Shown: piece after piece, positions 8,433 to 17,996 of the stretch
How the letters are laid out: every line of letters starts with the position of its first letter
Numbering within the stretch: position 1 is the first letter of the stretch
Assembly: GCA_021155045.1 (NCBI GenBank)
Contig: JAJNQB010000001.1
Span: 248,001 to 312,000 of the forward strand
DNA length: 64,000 nt
DNA from: Arcticibacter sp.
GTDB taxonomy: Bacteria > Bacteroidota > Bacteroidia > 2-12-FULL-35-15
Direction of reading: 5' to 3'
Notes under the pieces: generated by a model
What the model was told of the DNA's origin: nothing
Seen by the model: the letters and a program-made list of their open reading frames with translations, nothing else
Database searches by the model: none
Position numbers and translations under genes: made by a program

Positions 8433-10355
8433 ATGATTTCAGTAAATTCGGTTACGGTTTCTTTTGGTGGGTATGATTTGTTTGATAATGTTAGCTTTTT
8501 GATTAATCCTAAAGACAGGATAGGATTGGCAGGAAAAAATGGAGCTGGAAAATCTACTATGTTAAAACTTTTGTCGGGCTTGCAAAATCCAACAAAAGGT
8601 GAAATTTCAAAACCAAACGATTATAAAATTGGTTATTTGCCTCAAGATATGATTCATCAACAGGGTAAAACTGTTTTTGATGAAACAGCAACTGCTTTTC
8701 AAGAAATTCAAAAATTAGAAGATAGACTTGTAGATATTAATCACCAATTAGAAACAAGAACGGATTATGAAAGTGATTCGTACATGAAAATTATTGATGA
8801 ATTAACCGAAATTACACACCGTTTAGATGTTATTGGAGCAAATAATAAGGATGAAGAGATTGAAAAAATATTAAAAGGTTTAGGTTTTGAACGCTCAGAT
8901 TTTAATCGTCCAACTTCTGAATTTAGCGGTGGTTGGCGTATGCGTATCGAATTAGCAAAAATACTTTTGCAAAAACCCGATATACTTTTATTAGATGAGC
9001 CAACCAACCATTTAGATATTGAATCTATTCAATGGCTAGAAGAGTTCATGGAAACATTCAGCGGTGCGGTTATGTTAATTAGCCATGATAAACAATTTTT
9101 AGATACTGTTACAAATCGTACGATTGAAATATCAAACAATAAAATTTACGATTATAAAACCAATTATTCTCGTTATCTGATTCTGCGTGCAGAACGTAAA
9201 GAGCAACAAGAAAATGCTGCAAAAAACCAACAAAAAATAATTAATCAAACAGAAGTGTTGATTGATAAATATCGTGCTAAAGCGAGTAAAGCTGCATTTG
9301 CACAATCGCTTATCAAAAAATTGGATAGGATGGAAATTGTGGAAGTAGATGAAAGCGATAATGCAACGATGTATTTTAAATTTCCTCCTCCAGCACATTC
9401 AGGTAAAATAGTTTTAACTGTTGAACATGCTGGAAAAAAGTATGGTGAAAAACAAATTTTTTCGGAAGCTAATTTTATTTTAACTAAAGGAGAAAAGATT
9501 GCGCTTGTTGGTAGAAACGGTGAAGGTAAAAGTACCATGATTAAAATGATAGCAAAGCAAATTGATTTTGAAGGTACTGTTGCTCATGGTCATAGTGTGA
9601 TGATGGGTTACTTTGCACAAGATCAAGCTGAAAAGTTAGATAAAACAAAAACTGTTTTTCAAACGATAGATGAATTAGCTGTTGGTGAAATTAGAAAACA
9701 AGTAAGAACACTTTTAGGTTCATTTTTATTTGGTGGTGATGATATTGATAAAAAAGTAAGTGTATTGAGTGGAGGAGAACGAGGACGATTAGCATTATGC
9801 AAACTTTTGTTAGAGCCCTATAATTTTTTAGTACTAGATGAGCCGACCAATCACTTGGATATTAGAAGTAAAGAAATTTTGAAAAAAGCAATTCTGGGTT
9901 ATGAAGGAACAGTAATTATTGTATCACATGATCGTGATTTCTTGGATGGTTTGGTAAATAAAATGTATGAATTTAAGGCTGGTCAAGTAAAAGAACATTT
10001 ATGCGACATCAATCAGTTTATGCAAAAAATTAAGATGAATCGTTTGAATGAAATGAATACATCAAAAAATCCATTTGTAAAACCAAAAGAAACAAAAGCA
10101 GAAGCTCCCAAAGTAGATACAAAAAATGAAGAAAAAGAGAAGGAGCAAAAACAAATAAAAAATCAGATTGCTAAATCTGAAAAAGAAATTGAACGCTTAG
10201 AAATTGAAATAAAACAATTTGACGATAAGCTTGCTGACCCAAATCAGTATCAAACAGTGATGAATGATAAAGATGCTTTTGCAAATTATGAGCAAATGAA
10301 AAAATTGCTAGAACAAGAAATGAAAAGTTGGGAAGAGTTAAATGCAAAGTTGTAA
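8433..10355 (+). CDS. ABC-F family ATP-binding protein (EttA/YheS-like)
   Basis: A 640-residue soluble protein with two ABC ATPase domains and no membrane segments, which is the ABC-F pattern. Members bind the ribosomal E site and influence elongation or give resistance to ribosome-targeting drugs. Domain 1 has Walker A GKNGAGKS (about 35-42), signature FSGGWRMRIELAKIL and Walker B LLLLDEPTNHLD. A charged linker of about 80 residues separates it from domain 2, with GRNGEGKST, LSGGERGRLALCKLL and FLVLDEPTNHLD. The last 90 residues are lysine- and glutamate-rich and should form a coiled coil, as in YheS- or Uup-type proteins. A second ABC-F gene of another subtype is at 46169, so this is not the only copy. 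No partner genes suggest a drug-resistance role. Confidence 0.93.
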   Translation: MISVNSVTVSFGGYDLFDNVSFLINPKDRIGLAGKNGAGKSTMLKLLSGLQNPTKGEISKPNDYKIGYLPQDMIHQQGKTVFDETATAFQEIQKLEDRLVDINHQLETRTDYESDSYMKIIDELTEITHRLDVIGANNKDEEIEKILKGLGFERSDFNRPTSEFSGGWRMRIELAKILLQKPDILLLDEPTNHLDIESIQWLEEFMETFSGAVMLISHDKQFLDTVTNRTIEISNNKIYDYKTNYSRYLILRAERKEQQENAAKNQQKIINQTEVLIDKYRAKASKAAFAQSLIKKLDRMEIVEVDESDNATMYFKFPPPAHSGKIVLTVEHAGKKYGEKQIFSEANFILTKGEKIALVGRNGEGKSTMIKMIAKQIDFEGTVAHGHSVMMGYFAQDQAEKLDKTKTVFQTIDELAVGEIRKQVRTLLGSFLFGGDDIDKKVSVLSGGERGRLALCKLLLEPYNFLVLDEPTNHLDIRSKEILKKAILGYEGTVIIVSHDRDFLDGLVNKMYEFKAGQVKEHLCDINQFMQKIKMNRLNEMNTSKNPFVKPKETKAEAPKVDTKNEEKEKEQKQIKNQIAKSEKEIERLEIEIKQFDDKLADPNQYQTVMNDKDAFANYEQMKKLLEQEMKSWEELNAKL

Positions 10356-10361
10356 TTTTTG

Positions 10362-11102
10362 TCAAAACCTCATTCCAAAAGTAATGGCAAGGTTGCCATC
10401 TCTGATGTTTAAACTGTTTGTGTTTTCGTTCCCTACATAATGCAATCTTGAGATGTTGTATTTGTAAGTAAACTCTAGAAATAAAGCTTTTGCACTTTCT
10501 CTATAATTTTTTTGGATGCCAAATCCTAAATGGTAAAAAGCATTAAATTTTTTATCTACAATATGATTTTCGAACGTTAAATTTGTTTTTCCTTCATAAA
10601 TAGGAGTTGCAGTTGAATCATTTTCAATGTAGGTCATTGATTTTACAATGTATCTAAAACCTATTCCTCCAAAATAATAAGCAGTATAAAAATGTTCTTT
10701 TTCGTTGTTTAATGCCTGCTTGAAGCCAAGCGGCACTTGAACTTCATTGTATCTTATCTCATGAAAATAAGCATAGTTTTCATCAAATAAATAAGTATGT
10801 TGTGGAGCCTTGTAATAACCATAAAATTTTAGTCCTTGACTCATAAATTCAAGTCCAGTAATAACATTTGTTTTTCTGCCTAATAATATTTCTAATTTGT
10901 AAGCAGCATTAAATCCTGGTTTTGATTTTGTATTAGCAGTATGTTTTGTGTGATTTTTATAAAAAGAAAATACATACCCTGCGCTTAACCTGTGTTTTAT
11001 CCTTCCTTTTCCATATGGGGAATAATCTTGCGCATACGATTGATTAATAACAATCAACGAAACAACAAATAAAATTAATTTTAAAAGCTTATCGTTTCTC
11101 AT
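10362..11102 (-). CDS. Outer-membrane beta-barrel protein of unknown function
   Basis: About 246 residues. The ATG at 11102 gives a clean signal peptide (MRNDKLLKLILFVVSLIVINQSYAQ) followed by DYSPYGKGRIKHRLSAGYVFSF, so I prefer it to the ATG at 11117. The rest is a series of amphipathic strands with aromatic ends, and the protein ends in LAITFGMRF, with the terminal Phe typical of outer-membrane barrels. It resembles the small porin-like OMP_b-brl families of Bacteroidota. The start lies inside the end of the amidohydrolase gene (14-base overlap), suggesting coupled translation. The 3' end meets the ABC-F gene six bases away without a terminator. Confidence 0.75.
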   Translation of the reverse strand: MRNDKLLKLILFVVSLIVINQSYAQDYSPYGKGRIKHRLSAGYVFSFYKNHTKHTANTKSKPGFNAAYKLEILLGRKTNVITGLEFMSQGLKFYGYYKAPQHTYLFDENYAYFHEIRYNEVQVPLGFKQALNNEKEHFYTAYYFGGIGFRYIVKSMTYIENDSTATPIYEGKTNLTFENHIVDKKFNAFYHLGFGIQKNYRESAKALFLEFTYKYNISRLHYVGNENTNSLNIRDGNLAITFGMRF

Positions 11103-12735
11103 ACACTTTTTCACCATTTACAAAAGTATAAACAACTTTTGTTTTTGGAACATTGTCGATATCACATTTCATAATATCATTATCAAGTATTATAAAATCT
11201 GCAAGTTTACCAACTTCAATACTTCCTTTTTCATTTTCTTCAAAGTTTGCATACGCACCCCAAATAGTCATTCCTTTTAAAGTATTTTCTCTTGACAAAG
11301 CATTTTCTATTTGAAAACCATCCTTTGGAAAACCTTTTAAATCTTTACGCGCAACAGCAGCATAAAAAGTAAAAAATGGATTGATGCTTTCAACTGGAAA
11401 ATCTGTGCCGAGTGCAATCATTCCACAAGCTTTTAATAAATCATTATATGCATACGCATATTTAACACGTTCTGGTCCAAGCCTGTCTTTTGCCCAATAC
11501 ATATCACTTGTTGCATGAGTAGGCTGAACGGATGGAATAATACCCGAAAAATATTTTAAATCATTTTCATTAACTACTTGCGCATGTTCTATTCTCCATC
11601 TATAACTTATTGGCGCAGGGCTTGCAGTGCTGTTTGATATAAGTGTTTTGTAGCAAATATTTTTTATTATTCTTGCAGATGAATCTCCGATGCAATGTGT
11701 ATTCATTTGAAAATTATGTTCTCTCATTAATACAGCCATGCTATCAAAATGTTCTATTTTGCTCAATAAAAAACCTCTCTCATCTATTTTATCTGAATAA
11801 GATTTAATTAAGCATGCACCTCTTGAACCTAAAGCCCCATCAGCATAAAATTTGAATGAACGAACATTTAGCTTTTCGGTTTTATAAATTCCATTTTTAA
11901 GATAATAGTCTTTGTTTTCTTTGTTATCTGTGAGCATTGCATAAATACGCATTTTTAATTCTCCCGATTTTTGAAACTCATCCATTGCATCAACAATGTT
12001 TTTTTCGAGTCCTGCATCATCAACCGTTGTTAGCCCAACTTCAAAACATTTTTTTTGTGCATCAAGTAATGCTTTTTTAATTTCTTCTTTTGTAGGTTTT
12101 GGAATACTATTTTTCACCAAATCAACAGCATTGTCGATTAATATTCCCGTAAGGGCTTTGTTTTTTATTTCGACAACTCCTCCTGAAATTTCTGTATCCA
12201 TATTAATATGGGCAGACATTAACGCCTTTTTATTAGCTAATACAGCATGTCCATCTATTCGTTCAATAAATATTGGAGTGTTTGGAAATAAACTATCTAA
12301 TTTAAAACGTGTTGGAAATTCTTTAATCTCCCAATCATTTTGATCCCATCCTCTTCCAACTATCCATTCCGTTTTATTTGTTTTTGAATAGTCAATTATT
12401 TTTTGAACTACTTCGTCAAATGATTTTGTGCCAACTAAATTTAATTCTTGCAATCCTTTTCCGTAACCATAAAAATGACAATGAGAATCAATAAATCCGG
12501 GATAAATAGCTTTGCCTTGAGCATCAATAATTTCTGATGCATTGTAACTACTTAAAATTTCATCGTCTGTTCCAATAGCAATAAATTTTCCATCTTTTAT
12601 TGCAAAACTTTGAGCATTCGAAAATGTTGAATCAACAGTATAGATAATTGCATTATGAATTATTAAATCTGCTTGTTGTTTTTGTGAACAAGAAAAAAAA
12701 CAAAAGATTAAAAAAGAAATGATGGTTATTCGCAT
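11089..12735 (-). CDS. Amidohydrolase 3 (YtcJ-like) family lipoprotein
   Basis: A 548-residue metal-dependent hydrolase probably anchored to the envelope. The ATG at 12735 gives a short lipoprotein signal (MRITIISFLIFCFFSCSQ), whose lipobox ends at Cys-16; the upstream ATG at 12762 lies inside the preceding gene. The metal-binding HxH motif is in FIDSHCHFYGYG (about residues 80-90). Other family features are VGRGWDQNDWE, the RIEHAQVV block and the final LGTDFPVESINPF. YtcJ-like enzymes hydrolyse amides or imidic esters of often unknown identity. One base separates the start from the stop of the upstream SDR gene, and the barrel protein gene overlaps its end, so three genes form an operon. Confidence 0.87.
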   Translation of the reverse strand: MRITIISFLIFCFFSCSQKQQADLIIHNAIIYTVDSTFSNAQSFAIKDGKFIAIGTDDEILSSYNASEIIDAQGKAIYPGFIDSHCHFYGYGKGLQELNLVGTKSFDEVVQKIIDYSKTNKTEWIVGRGWDQNDWEIKEFPTRFKLDSLFPNTPIFIERIDGHAVLANKKALMSAHINMDTEISGGVVEIKNKALTGILIDNAVDLVKNSIPKPTKEEIKKALLDAQKKCFEVGLTTVDDAGLEKNIVDAMDEFQKSGELKMRIYAMLTDNKENKDYYLKNGIYKTEKLNVRSFKFYADGALGSRGACLIKSYSDKIDERGFLLSKIEHFDSMAVLMREHNFQMNTHCIGDSSARIIKNICYKTLISNSTASPAPISYRWRIEHAQVVNENDLKYFSGIIPSVQPTHATSDMYWAKDRLGPERVKYAYAYNDLLKACGMIALGTDFPVESINPFFTFYAAVARKDLKGFPKDGFQIENALSRENTLKGMTIWGAYANFEENEKGSIEVGKLADFIILDNDIMKCDIDNVPKTKVVYTFVNGEKVYEKR

Positions 12736-12736
12736 T

Positions 12737-13489
12737 TTATTTTCTAATAGTGTTAGTGGCATTTGCTTGAACTGTAGGTGTAATAATTAAATCGCTAATA
12801 TTTACATGTGCAGGTCTGGATGCAGCCCAATAGATTGTATCAGCAATGTCTTCAGCAGTTAAAGGTTGTAATCCTTTGTAAACATTTTTTGCTTTTTCTT
12901 CATCACCTTTATATCTTACAATACTAAATTCTGTTTCCACCATTCCTGGATGGATACCTGTAACTTTTATTCCGTGCGGTAGCATGTCTATTCGCATTGC
13001 TTTATTTAAAGCATCAACAGCGTGTTTGGTTGCGCAATAAACATTTCCGTTTGAATATACCTCTTTGCCTGCAATTGAACCTATGTTTATGATATGTCCA
13101 AAACCATTTTCAATCATAATAGGAGCAAGTGTACGGGTTATATAAAGTAAACCTTTAATATTTGTATCAATCATTCTTTCCCAATCATCAATAATTCCTT
13201 CTTGTATAGGACCTAATCCTACTGCTAGTCCAGCATTATTTACCAGTACATTTATTTTTTTCCAATTATCAGGAATTGATTTTATAGCAGATTCAACTTC
13301 GCTTAATTTTCTAACATCAAAATTTAAATTTAATGTGTCAATCTTATAAGTGGATTTTAAATAATTAGATAATTCGTCTAATCGTTCTTTTCTTCTTCCC
13401 GTAATAATTAAGTTGTAACCATTTTTGGCAAACACTTCTGCTGTCGCTTTTCCAATTCCTGCTGTCGCTCCTGTAATTAATGCTATCAT
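12737..13489 (-). CDS. SDR-family NAD(P)-dependent oxidoreductase (YdfG-like)
   Basis: A 250-residue classical short-chain dehydrogenase. The cofactor motif GATAGIG is at residues 7-13, and the NNAG motif is at about 84-87. The catalytic Ser138, Tyr151 and Lys155 are in INIGSIAGKE and YCATK. The GRRKERL segment after the second strand suggests NADP(H), because an Arg pair follows the second beta strand. YdfG-like enzymes oxidise hydroxy acids or reduce related aldehydes. It is followed by the amidohydrolase gene after a single base, and its start lies next to the stop of the Asp-box protein gene, so it may be transcribed with that gene as well. Confidence 0.9.
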   Translation of the reverse strand: MIALITGATAGIGKATAEVFAKNGYNLIITGRRKERLDELSNYLKSTYKIDTLNLNFDVRKLSEVESAIKSIPDNWKKINVLVNNAGLAVGLGPIQEGIIDDWERMIDTNIKGLLYITRTLAPIMIENGFGHIINIGSIAGKEVYSNGNVYCATKHAVDALNKAMRIDMLPHGIKVTGIHPGMVETEFSIVRYKGDEEKAKNVYKGLQPLTAEDIADTIYWAASRPAHVNISDLIITPTVQANATNTIRK

Positions 13490-13490
13490 A

Positions 13491-16022
13491 TTATATTTTC
13501 ACGAATTTTTTTATTGATTTTTTATTGTTGCTTTCAATCATGATAATATACGTTCCAACTGATAAATCACTTGTTGATATGGTTATTGAATTTGTAAAAT
13601 CTACACTTGCCGATTTTACTTTTTCTCCGCTTAATGTATAAATTTCAAAAATAATTTTCGAAGATTTATTGATGTTAGAAATTGTAATGCTCTCTTTTGC
13701 TGGGTTTGGAAAAATTGATAGTTCATTGTTTGCTTGATAGAAATTTTCAATTCCTGTAATGGTTGAAATGTCAAGTGTTTGAACAGAACGAGCAAATGTA
13801 CTTGCAATCACTTTATTGTTAGCTGTATTAAACTCAATATCAAAAACAGGTATCATTGGCATATTATTTCCTAATCGTTGCCAATTAGTTCCTCCGTTTA
13901 AAGTATAATAAACTCCAATATCGGTTGAAACATAAATTAAATTTTCATTGCCATTTGTTATTAAAACATCGTTTATTCCCACTTGTGGTAGATCCCCAGA
14001 AATATCTTGCCAACTACTTCCGTTGTTTATCGATTTATGTATATGAGGTATGTTATCGCCATCTCTGTAGCCAGAATGACTTACATATAAATTGTTTAAA
14101 ACATTGGGCGATGCTTGAACGCTGGTAACATATCTAATTGGTAATGTACCTGTGATGTTTGTCCAAGAGCTGCCATCATTTAAAGTTAGCCACACGTTTG
14201 CATCTCCTGTTCCTGCAATAATTTTATTAGCAGCTAAAGGAGATTCATCAATAGTAGTAATGGTATGTAAATCATCACGAAAAGCATCAACACCATCTGT
14301 TAAATCATTGCTAATTTGAGTCCACACTCCATAAGGAGCTCCCGTCATTTTATAAACTTTATCTGTACCGCAATATAAATTTGTATGGTCGAATTTACTT
14401 ATCAAATAAGGCATATCCCAATTAATTCTGTCTGAAGGATCAATTCCAGAAGTTGCATCATAAAAACCAAATCCACCATCATCAGAGTAAACCAAACCTC
14501 CCCATTGTGTTTCGGCATAAATAATACTTGGGTCAATTGGATCAACGTAGGATTGAAAGCCATCGCCACCATAAGCTCTTGTCCAATTATTAATTAATGC
14601 AGCATTTCCAAAAGATGTTCCATTGTCTTGAACTCCACACCAATATTCGTTTGGAGTAAATGGGTTTTCATTTGAATGATAAACTTGGTTTACAGGAATA
14701 TTATCAATGTCGGTCCAGTTGGCACAATTATCAATGGTTTTATAAATTCCTCCATCGGTACACAAAACAATAGTATTTCCATTTATAAATTGCATATCGT
14801 GAGAATCTGCATGAACTTCATACAGCCACCAATCAGGTGTTGCCATATTCCATGTAATACCATTGTCGGTAGTTGTGTACGAATCAACACCTAAAACATA
14901 AATTTGATTTGAGTTGGCGGGATTCACATAAATTTTTCCGAAATACCAACCAAATCCATAATAAAGATTTCCTAATCCACCAATTGGAATTCCATTCCAT
15001 GTATTTCCTCCATCAATTGTTTTATAAATACCATCAACATTGGAGCCTACATCGGCAATGATGGTGTATAAAATATTTGGATTTGCTGGGTAGATGGTTA
15101 AACCAATTCTTCCTACTGGATAATTTGGAAGTCCATTTGTTAGTTGATTCCAAGTGGAACCCCCATCAATGGTTTTCCATATTTTACATTCTGGTCCGTA
15201 GTAAACGCTTTCAAAATTATTTCTGATACGAGTATAACTTGCAGAATAAAGTATTTGTGTGTTACTGGGATTAATAACTAAATCAATAATTCCAGTTTCA
15301 TTATTTATTCCTTGTATTTGAGTCCACGAAACACCTCCATTTATTGATTTAAATAATCCTCTATTATTATCTCTTACAAAAGGCTGCCCCATTGTGGCAG
15401 CATAAATAATATTTGAATTTGTTGGGTCAATAATTATTTTAGAAAAAACATGTTGATTGTTCAATCCCATATTTGTCCATGTATTTCCACCATCCACACT
15501 TTTGTATATTCCATCGCCAATGTAACATAAACCAGAGATATTTGCATCACCAGTTCCCACCCAAATTGTGCCAGAATTATTTGGATCAATTGCAATACAT
15601 CCTATTGAAATAAATGGTTGCGCATCAAAAATTGAAGACCATGTTGTTCCTCCATTTATTGTTTTAAAAACTCCACCAGTAGCAGCTCCCGCATAAATAA
15701 TATTTGAATTTAATGGGTCAATTGCTGTGCAATTAAATCTCCCTCCAATATTACCAGGACCTTCTACATTCCAGTTTAAAACAAGTGGCGACTTTGATTT
15801 TTGAAATTCAAAAGATTGGTAACCATTTAGTAATGCATTTTGATATGCTTTAAAATCAAATTCTTTGTCTGGATAAGAACGCATTATCAGCATACGTTCA
15901 TTGGGTTCCATAATATTTTCTTTTTCAGAAGAATGAAGTTGTTTGATTTTTGTTTTATTAAAATTCAAACACAAAAAAGAAAGTGTTAATGCGATAAAAA
16001 AAATTGATAGAGTGTTTTTCAT
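13491..16022 (-). CDS. Secreted Asp-box (BNR/sortilin-like) beta-propeller protein with a T9SS sorting domain
   Basis: An 843-residue exported protein. It starts with a hydrophobic segment (MKNTLSIFFIALTLSFLCLNF). At least ten Asp-box repeats of the S-x-D/N-x-G-x-T-W form are spread over residues about 120-740 (for example SVDGGNTWT, TIDGGSTWN, TIDGGNTWN, SINNGSSWQ), as in sialidase, VPS10 and photosystem-stability-like propellers. The last 75 residues match a type A T9SS sorting domain: IFPNPAKESITIS, then YTLSGEKV and DLSVGTYIIMIES, ending in KKFVKI. The protein is therefore expected to cross the outer membrane through the T9SS encoded at 36.6-43.6 kb and be anchored or released. Asp-boxes do not define an activity, and no catalytic residues were recognised. 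Confidence 0.9.
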   Translation of the reverse strand: MKNTLSIFFIALTLSFLCLNFNKTKIKQLHSSEKENIMEPNERMLIMRSYPDKEFDFKAYQNALLNGYQSFEFQKSKSPLVLNWNVEGPGNIGGRFNCTAIDPLNSNIIYAGAATGGVFKTINGGTTWSSIFDAQPFISIGCIAIDPNNSGTIWVGTGDANISGLCYIGDGIYKSVDGGNTWTNMGLNNQHVFSKIIIDPTNSNIIYAATMGQPFVRDNNRGLFKSINGGVSWTQIQGINNETGIIDLVINPSNTQILYSASYTRIRNNFESVYYGPECKIWKTIDGGSTWNQLTNGLPNYPVGRIGLTIYPANPNILYTIIADVGSNVDGIYKTIDGGNTWNGIPIGGLGNLYYGFGWYFGKIYVNPANSNQIYVLGVDSYTTTDNGITWNMATPDWWLYEVHADSHDMQFINGNTIVLCTDGGIYKTIDNCANWTDIDNIPVNQVYHSNENPFTPNEYWCGVQDNGTSFGNAALINNWTRAYGGDGFQSYVDPIDPSIIYAETQWGGLVYSDDGGFGFYDATSGIDPSDRINWDMPYLISKFDHTNLYCGTDKVYKMTGAPYGVWTQISNDLTDGVDAFRDDLHTITTIDESPLAANKIIAGTGDANVWLTLNDGSSWTNITGTLPIRYVTSVQASPNVLNNLYVSHSGYRDGDNIPHIHKSINNGSSWQDISGDLPQVGINDVLITNGNENLIYVSTDIGVYYTLNGGTNWQRLGNNMPMIPVFDIEFNTANNKVIASTFARSVQTLDISTITGIENFYQANNELSIFPNPAKESITISNINKSSKIIFEIYTLSGEKVKSASVDFTNSITISTSDLSVGTYIIMIESNNKKSIKKFVKI

Positions 16023-16039
16023 TGTAATGTTATTTAGTG

Positions 16040-17959
16040 TTAAACATTCAACTTGCTATTTTTCTTGCTATATAAAAAGTAAATTAATAACCCAATCGAA
16101 AGCCATATTCCAAAGCCAATCCAATTGGATACTCCTAATTCTGCCATCATATATAAACAACTTATTAGTCCTAACATGGGTATTAAAGAAAGGTTTTCTT
16201 TAAATGCCCATATTGTTAGCCCCAATGAAATCAAAATAAAAATCCACATAGGTATTTTATGTTTGAATAAACTAAACCCTGATTCAAATTTCAAATTTTC
16301 TTCGATTGGCAATTCATTTATTAATGAAGCATACTTGCTTTCATCTAAAGCACTCATGTATGTTTCTAAATCATTGTTGCTGTTAAATAAATTTAGGCTA
16401 TCGGAGGCTGTGATATGTGTTTTTATATTGTTAATTTGATTTTCATTTAATGATGTTACAATAGTAGAAGCGTCATTTAATTGCTTTTCATTTGTTAAAA
16501 AATGGATTGTAGCTTCTTTGTTATAAGTAAAAGATAACACAATAGTTACAATTAATAAAAGCGGCATAATATATTTGCTGTTTACATAAGGTGTTTTAAA
16601 CTTTCCTCTTGGAATATCTTTTTTATTTTGTAAAACCAAAACTCCTGCACATACCAATACAAAAGCAAAAAGAGTTCCTATGCTACATAAGTCTGTTACC
16701 ATTGTTAAATTCATAAACAAAGCAGGAACAGCAACAACAAATCCTACTACAATTGTAGCAAAAGAAGGTGTTTTATATTTAGGGTGAATTTTTGAAAAGC
16801 GTTTTGGTAATAAGCCATCACGACTCATGCTCATCCAAATTCTTGGTTGTCCCATTTGAAAAACTAATAATACACTTGCCATAGCAACTACTGCGCTTAC
16901 CGCAATAATTCCTGCCATCCATTTTAAATTTAATTTTTGAAAAACAAATGCTAATGGATCACCAACTTGTAATTCTTTATAACTAACCATCCCTGTTAAA
17001 ATTAAAGCAATAATGATGTAAAGTATGGTGCAAATTATAATTGCCCACATCATTCCTCTTGGCAAATCTCTTTGGGGGTTTTTACATTCTTCGGCAGTTG
17101 TAGAAATTGCATCAAAACCTATATAAGCAAAAAACACAGCCGAAACTCCTTTTAAAATACCTGTTATGCCATTTGGTGCGAAAGGATTCCAATTGTCGGT
17201 ATCTACATAAAACACTCCAACTGCAATTACTAAAAGTATAACACAAAGTTTTATTACTACCATTAAATTACTTGCGTTGCGTGATTCTTTCATTCCTCTG
17301 TAAACTAACCAAGTAATAAAAATGATAATCATTAACGCAGGCAAATCTGCAATTAAATGTAAAGGTCCAATGGTTGGAGCTGTAGTCCAAGCTATGTGTG
17401 CAGCTTGCATTCCATCGCTTAAGTTTTCAAATGTTTTCCCACTTTTCATTAATGCAGTTGCTTCATTAAATCCATTTGACGCACTTAAATAATCCATTTG
17501 AACCCACTGAGGGAGGTATATTCCACCGCTATCTAGTAATCCTGTAAAATAATCGCTCCAAGAAATTGCTACTGTTATATTTCCAATTCCATATTCCATA
17601 ATAAGTGCCCAACCAATTATCCAAGCAATTAATTCGCCAAAAGCAACATAAGAATATGTGTAAGCACTTCCAGAAACAGGAACCATGGATGCAAATTCCG
17701 CATAAGCAAAAGCTGCAAAACCACAGGCTAAAGCAGTAAATAAAAATAAAAAAATAACAGCCGGACCGCCATCTGAACTTGCTTTTCCGATAGTACTAAA
17801 AATTCCGGCACCAATAATAGCAGCAATACCAAATGCAGTTAAATCTCTAACGCCTAAGTGTCTGCCAAGAGACCCATGTCCGCCTTCCGCTTCATTTTTT
17901 TCAACTTGTTTTAAAATATCTTGTACCGATTTTTTTCTAAATAAATTATTCAAGCTCAT
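16040..17959 (-). CDS. APC-family amino-acid permease with an extra hydrophilic insert
   Basis: A 639-residue permease, longer than the usual 460-500. The N-terminal part is typical of cationic amino-acid/YfnA-like transporters: LGVRDLTAFGIAAIIGAGIFSTIG (about residues 36-59) with the GAGIF substrate motif, then ESRNASNLMVVIK and AVFFAYIGFDAISTTAEECKNPQRD. A 35-residue acidic and amphipathic stretch precedes the first helix. Between about residues 480 and 570 there is a hydrophilic insert that lies between membrane segments, followed by two or three more hydrophobic segments and a short lysine-rich tail. The substrate cannot be fixed from the sequence. It lies 17 bases upstream of the Asp-box protein gene and reads in the same direction. 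Confidence 0.88.
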   Translation of the reverse strand: MSLNNLFRKKSVQDILKQVEKNEAEGGHGSLGRHLGVRDLTAFGIAAIIGAGIFSTIGKASSDGGPAVIFLFLFTALACGFAAFAYAEFASMVPVSGSAYTYSYVAFGELIAWIIGWALIMEYGIGNITVAISWSDYFTGLLDSGGIYLPQWVQMDYLSASNGFNEATALMKSGKTFENLSDGMQAAHIAWTTAPTIGPLHLIADLPALMIIIFITWLVYRGMKESRNASNLMVVIKLCVILLVIAVGVFYVDTDNWNPFAPNGITGILKGVSAVFFAYIGFDAISTTAEECKNPQRDLPRGMMWAIIICTILYIIIALILTGMVSYKELQVGDPLAFVFQKLNLKWMAGIIAVSAVVAMASVLLVFQMGQPRIWMSMSRDGLLPKRFSKIHPKYKTPSFATIVVGFVVAVPALFMNLTMVTDLCSIGTLFAFVLVCAGVLVLQNKKDIPRGKFKTPYVNSKYIMPLLLIVTIVLSFTYNKEATIHFLTNEKQLNDASTIVTSLNENQINNIKTHITASDSLNLFNSNNDLETYMSALDESKYASLINELPIEENLKFESGFSLFKHKIPMWIFILISLGLTIWAFKENLSLIPMLGLISCLYMMAELGVSNWIGFGIWLSIGLLIYFLYSKKNSKLNV

Positions 17960-17996
17960 ATTTATAATATTGGGTTGCTAAGCAAATTTAGGATAA

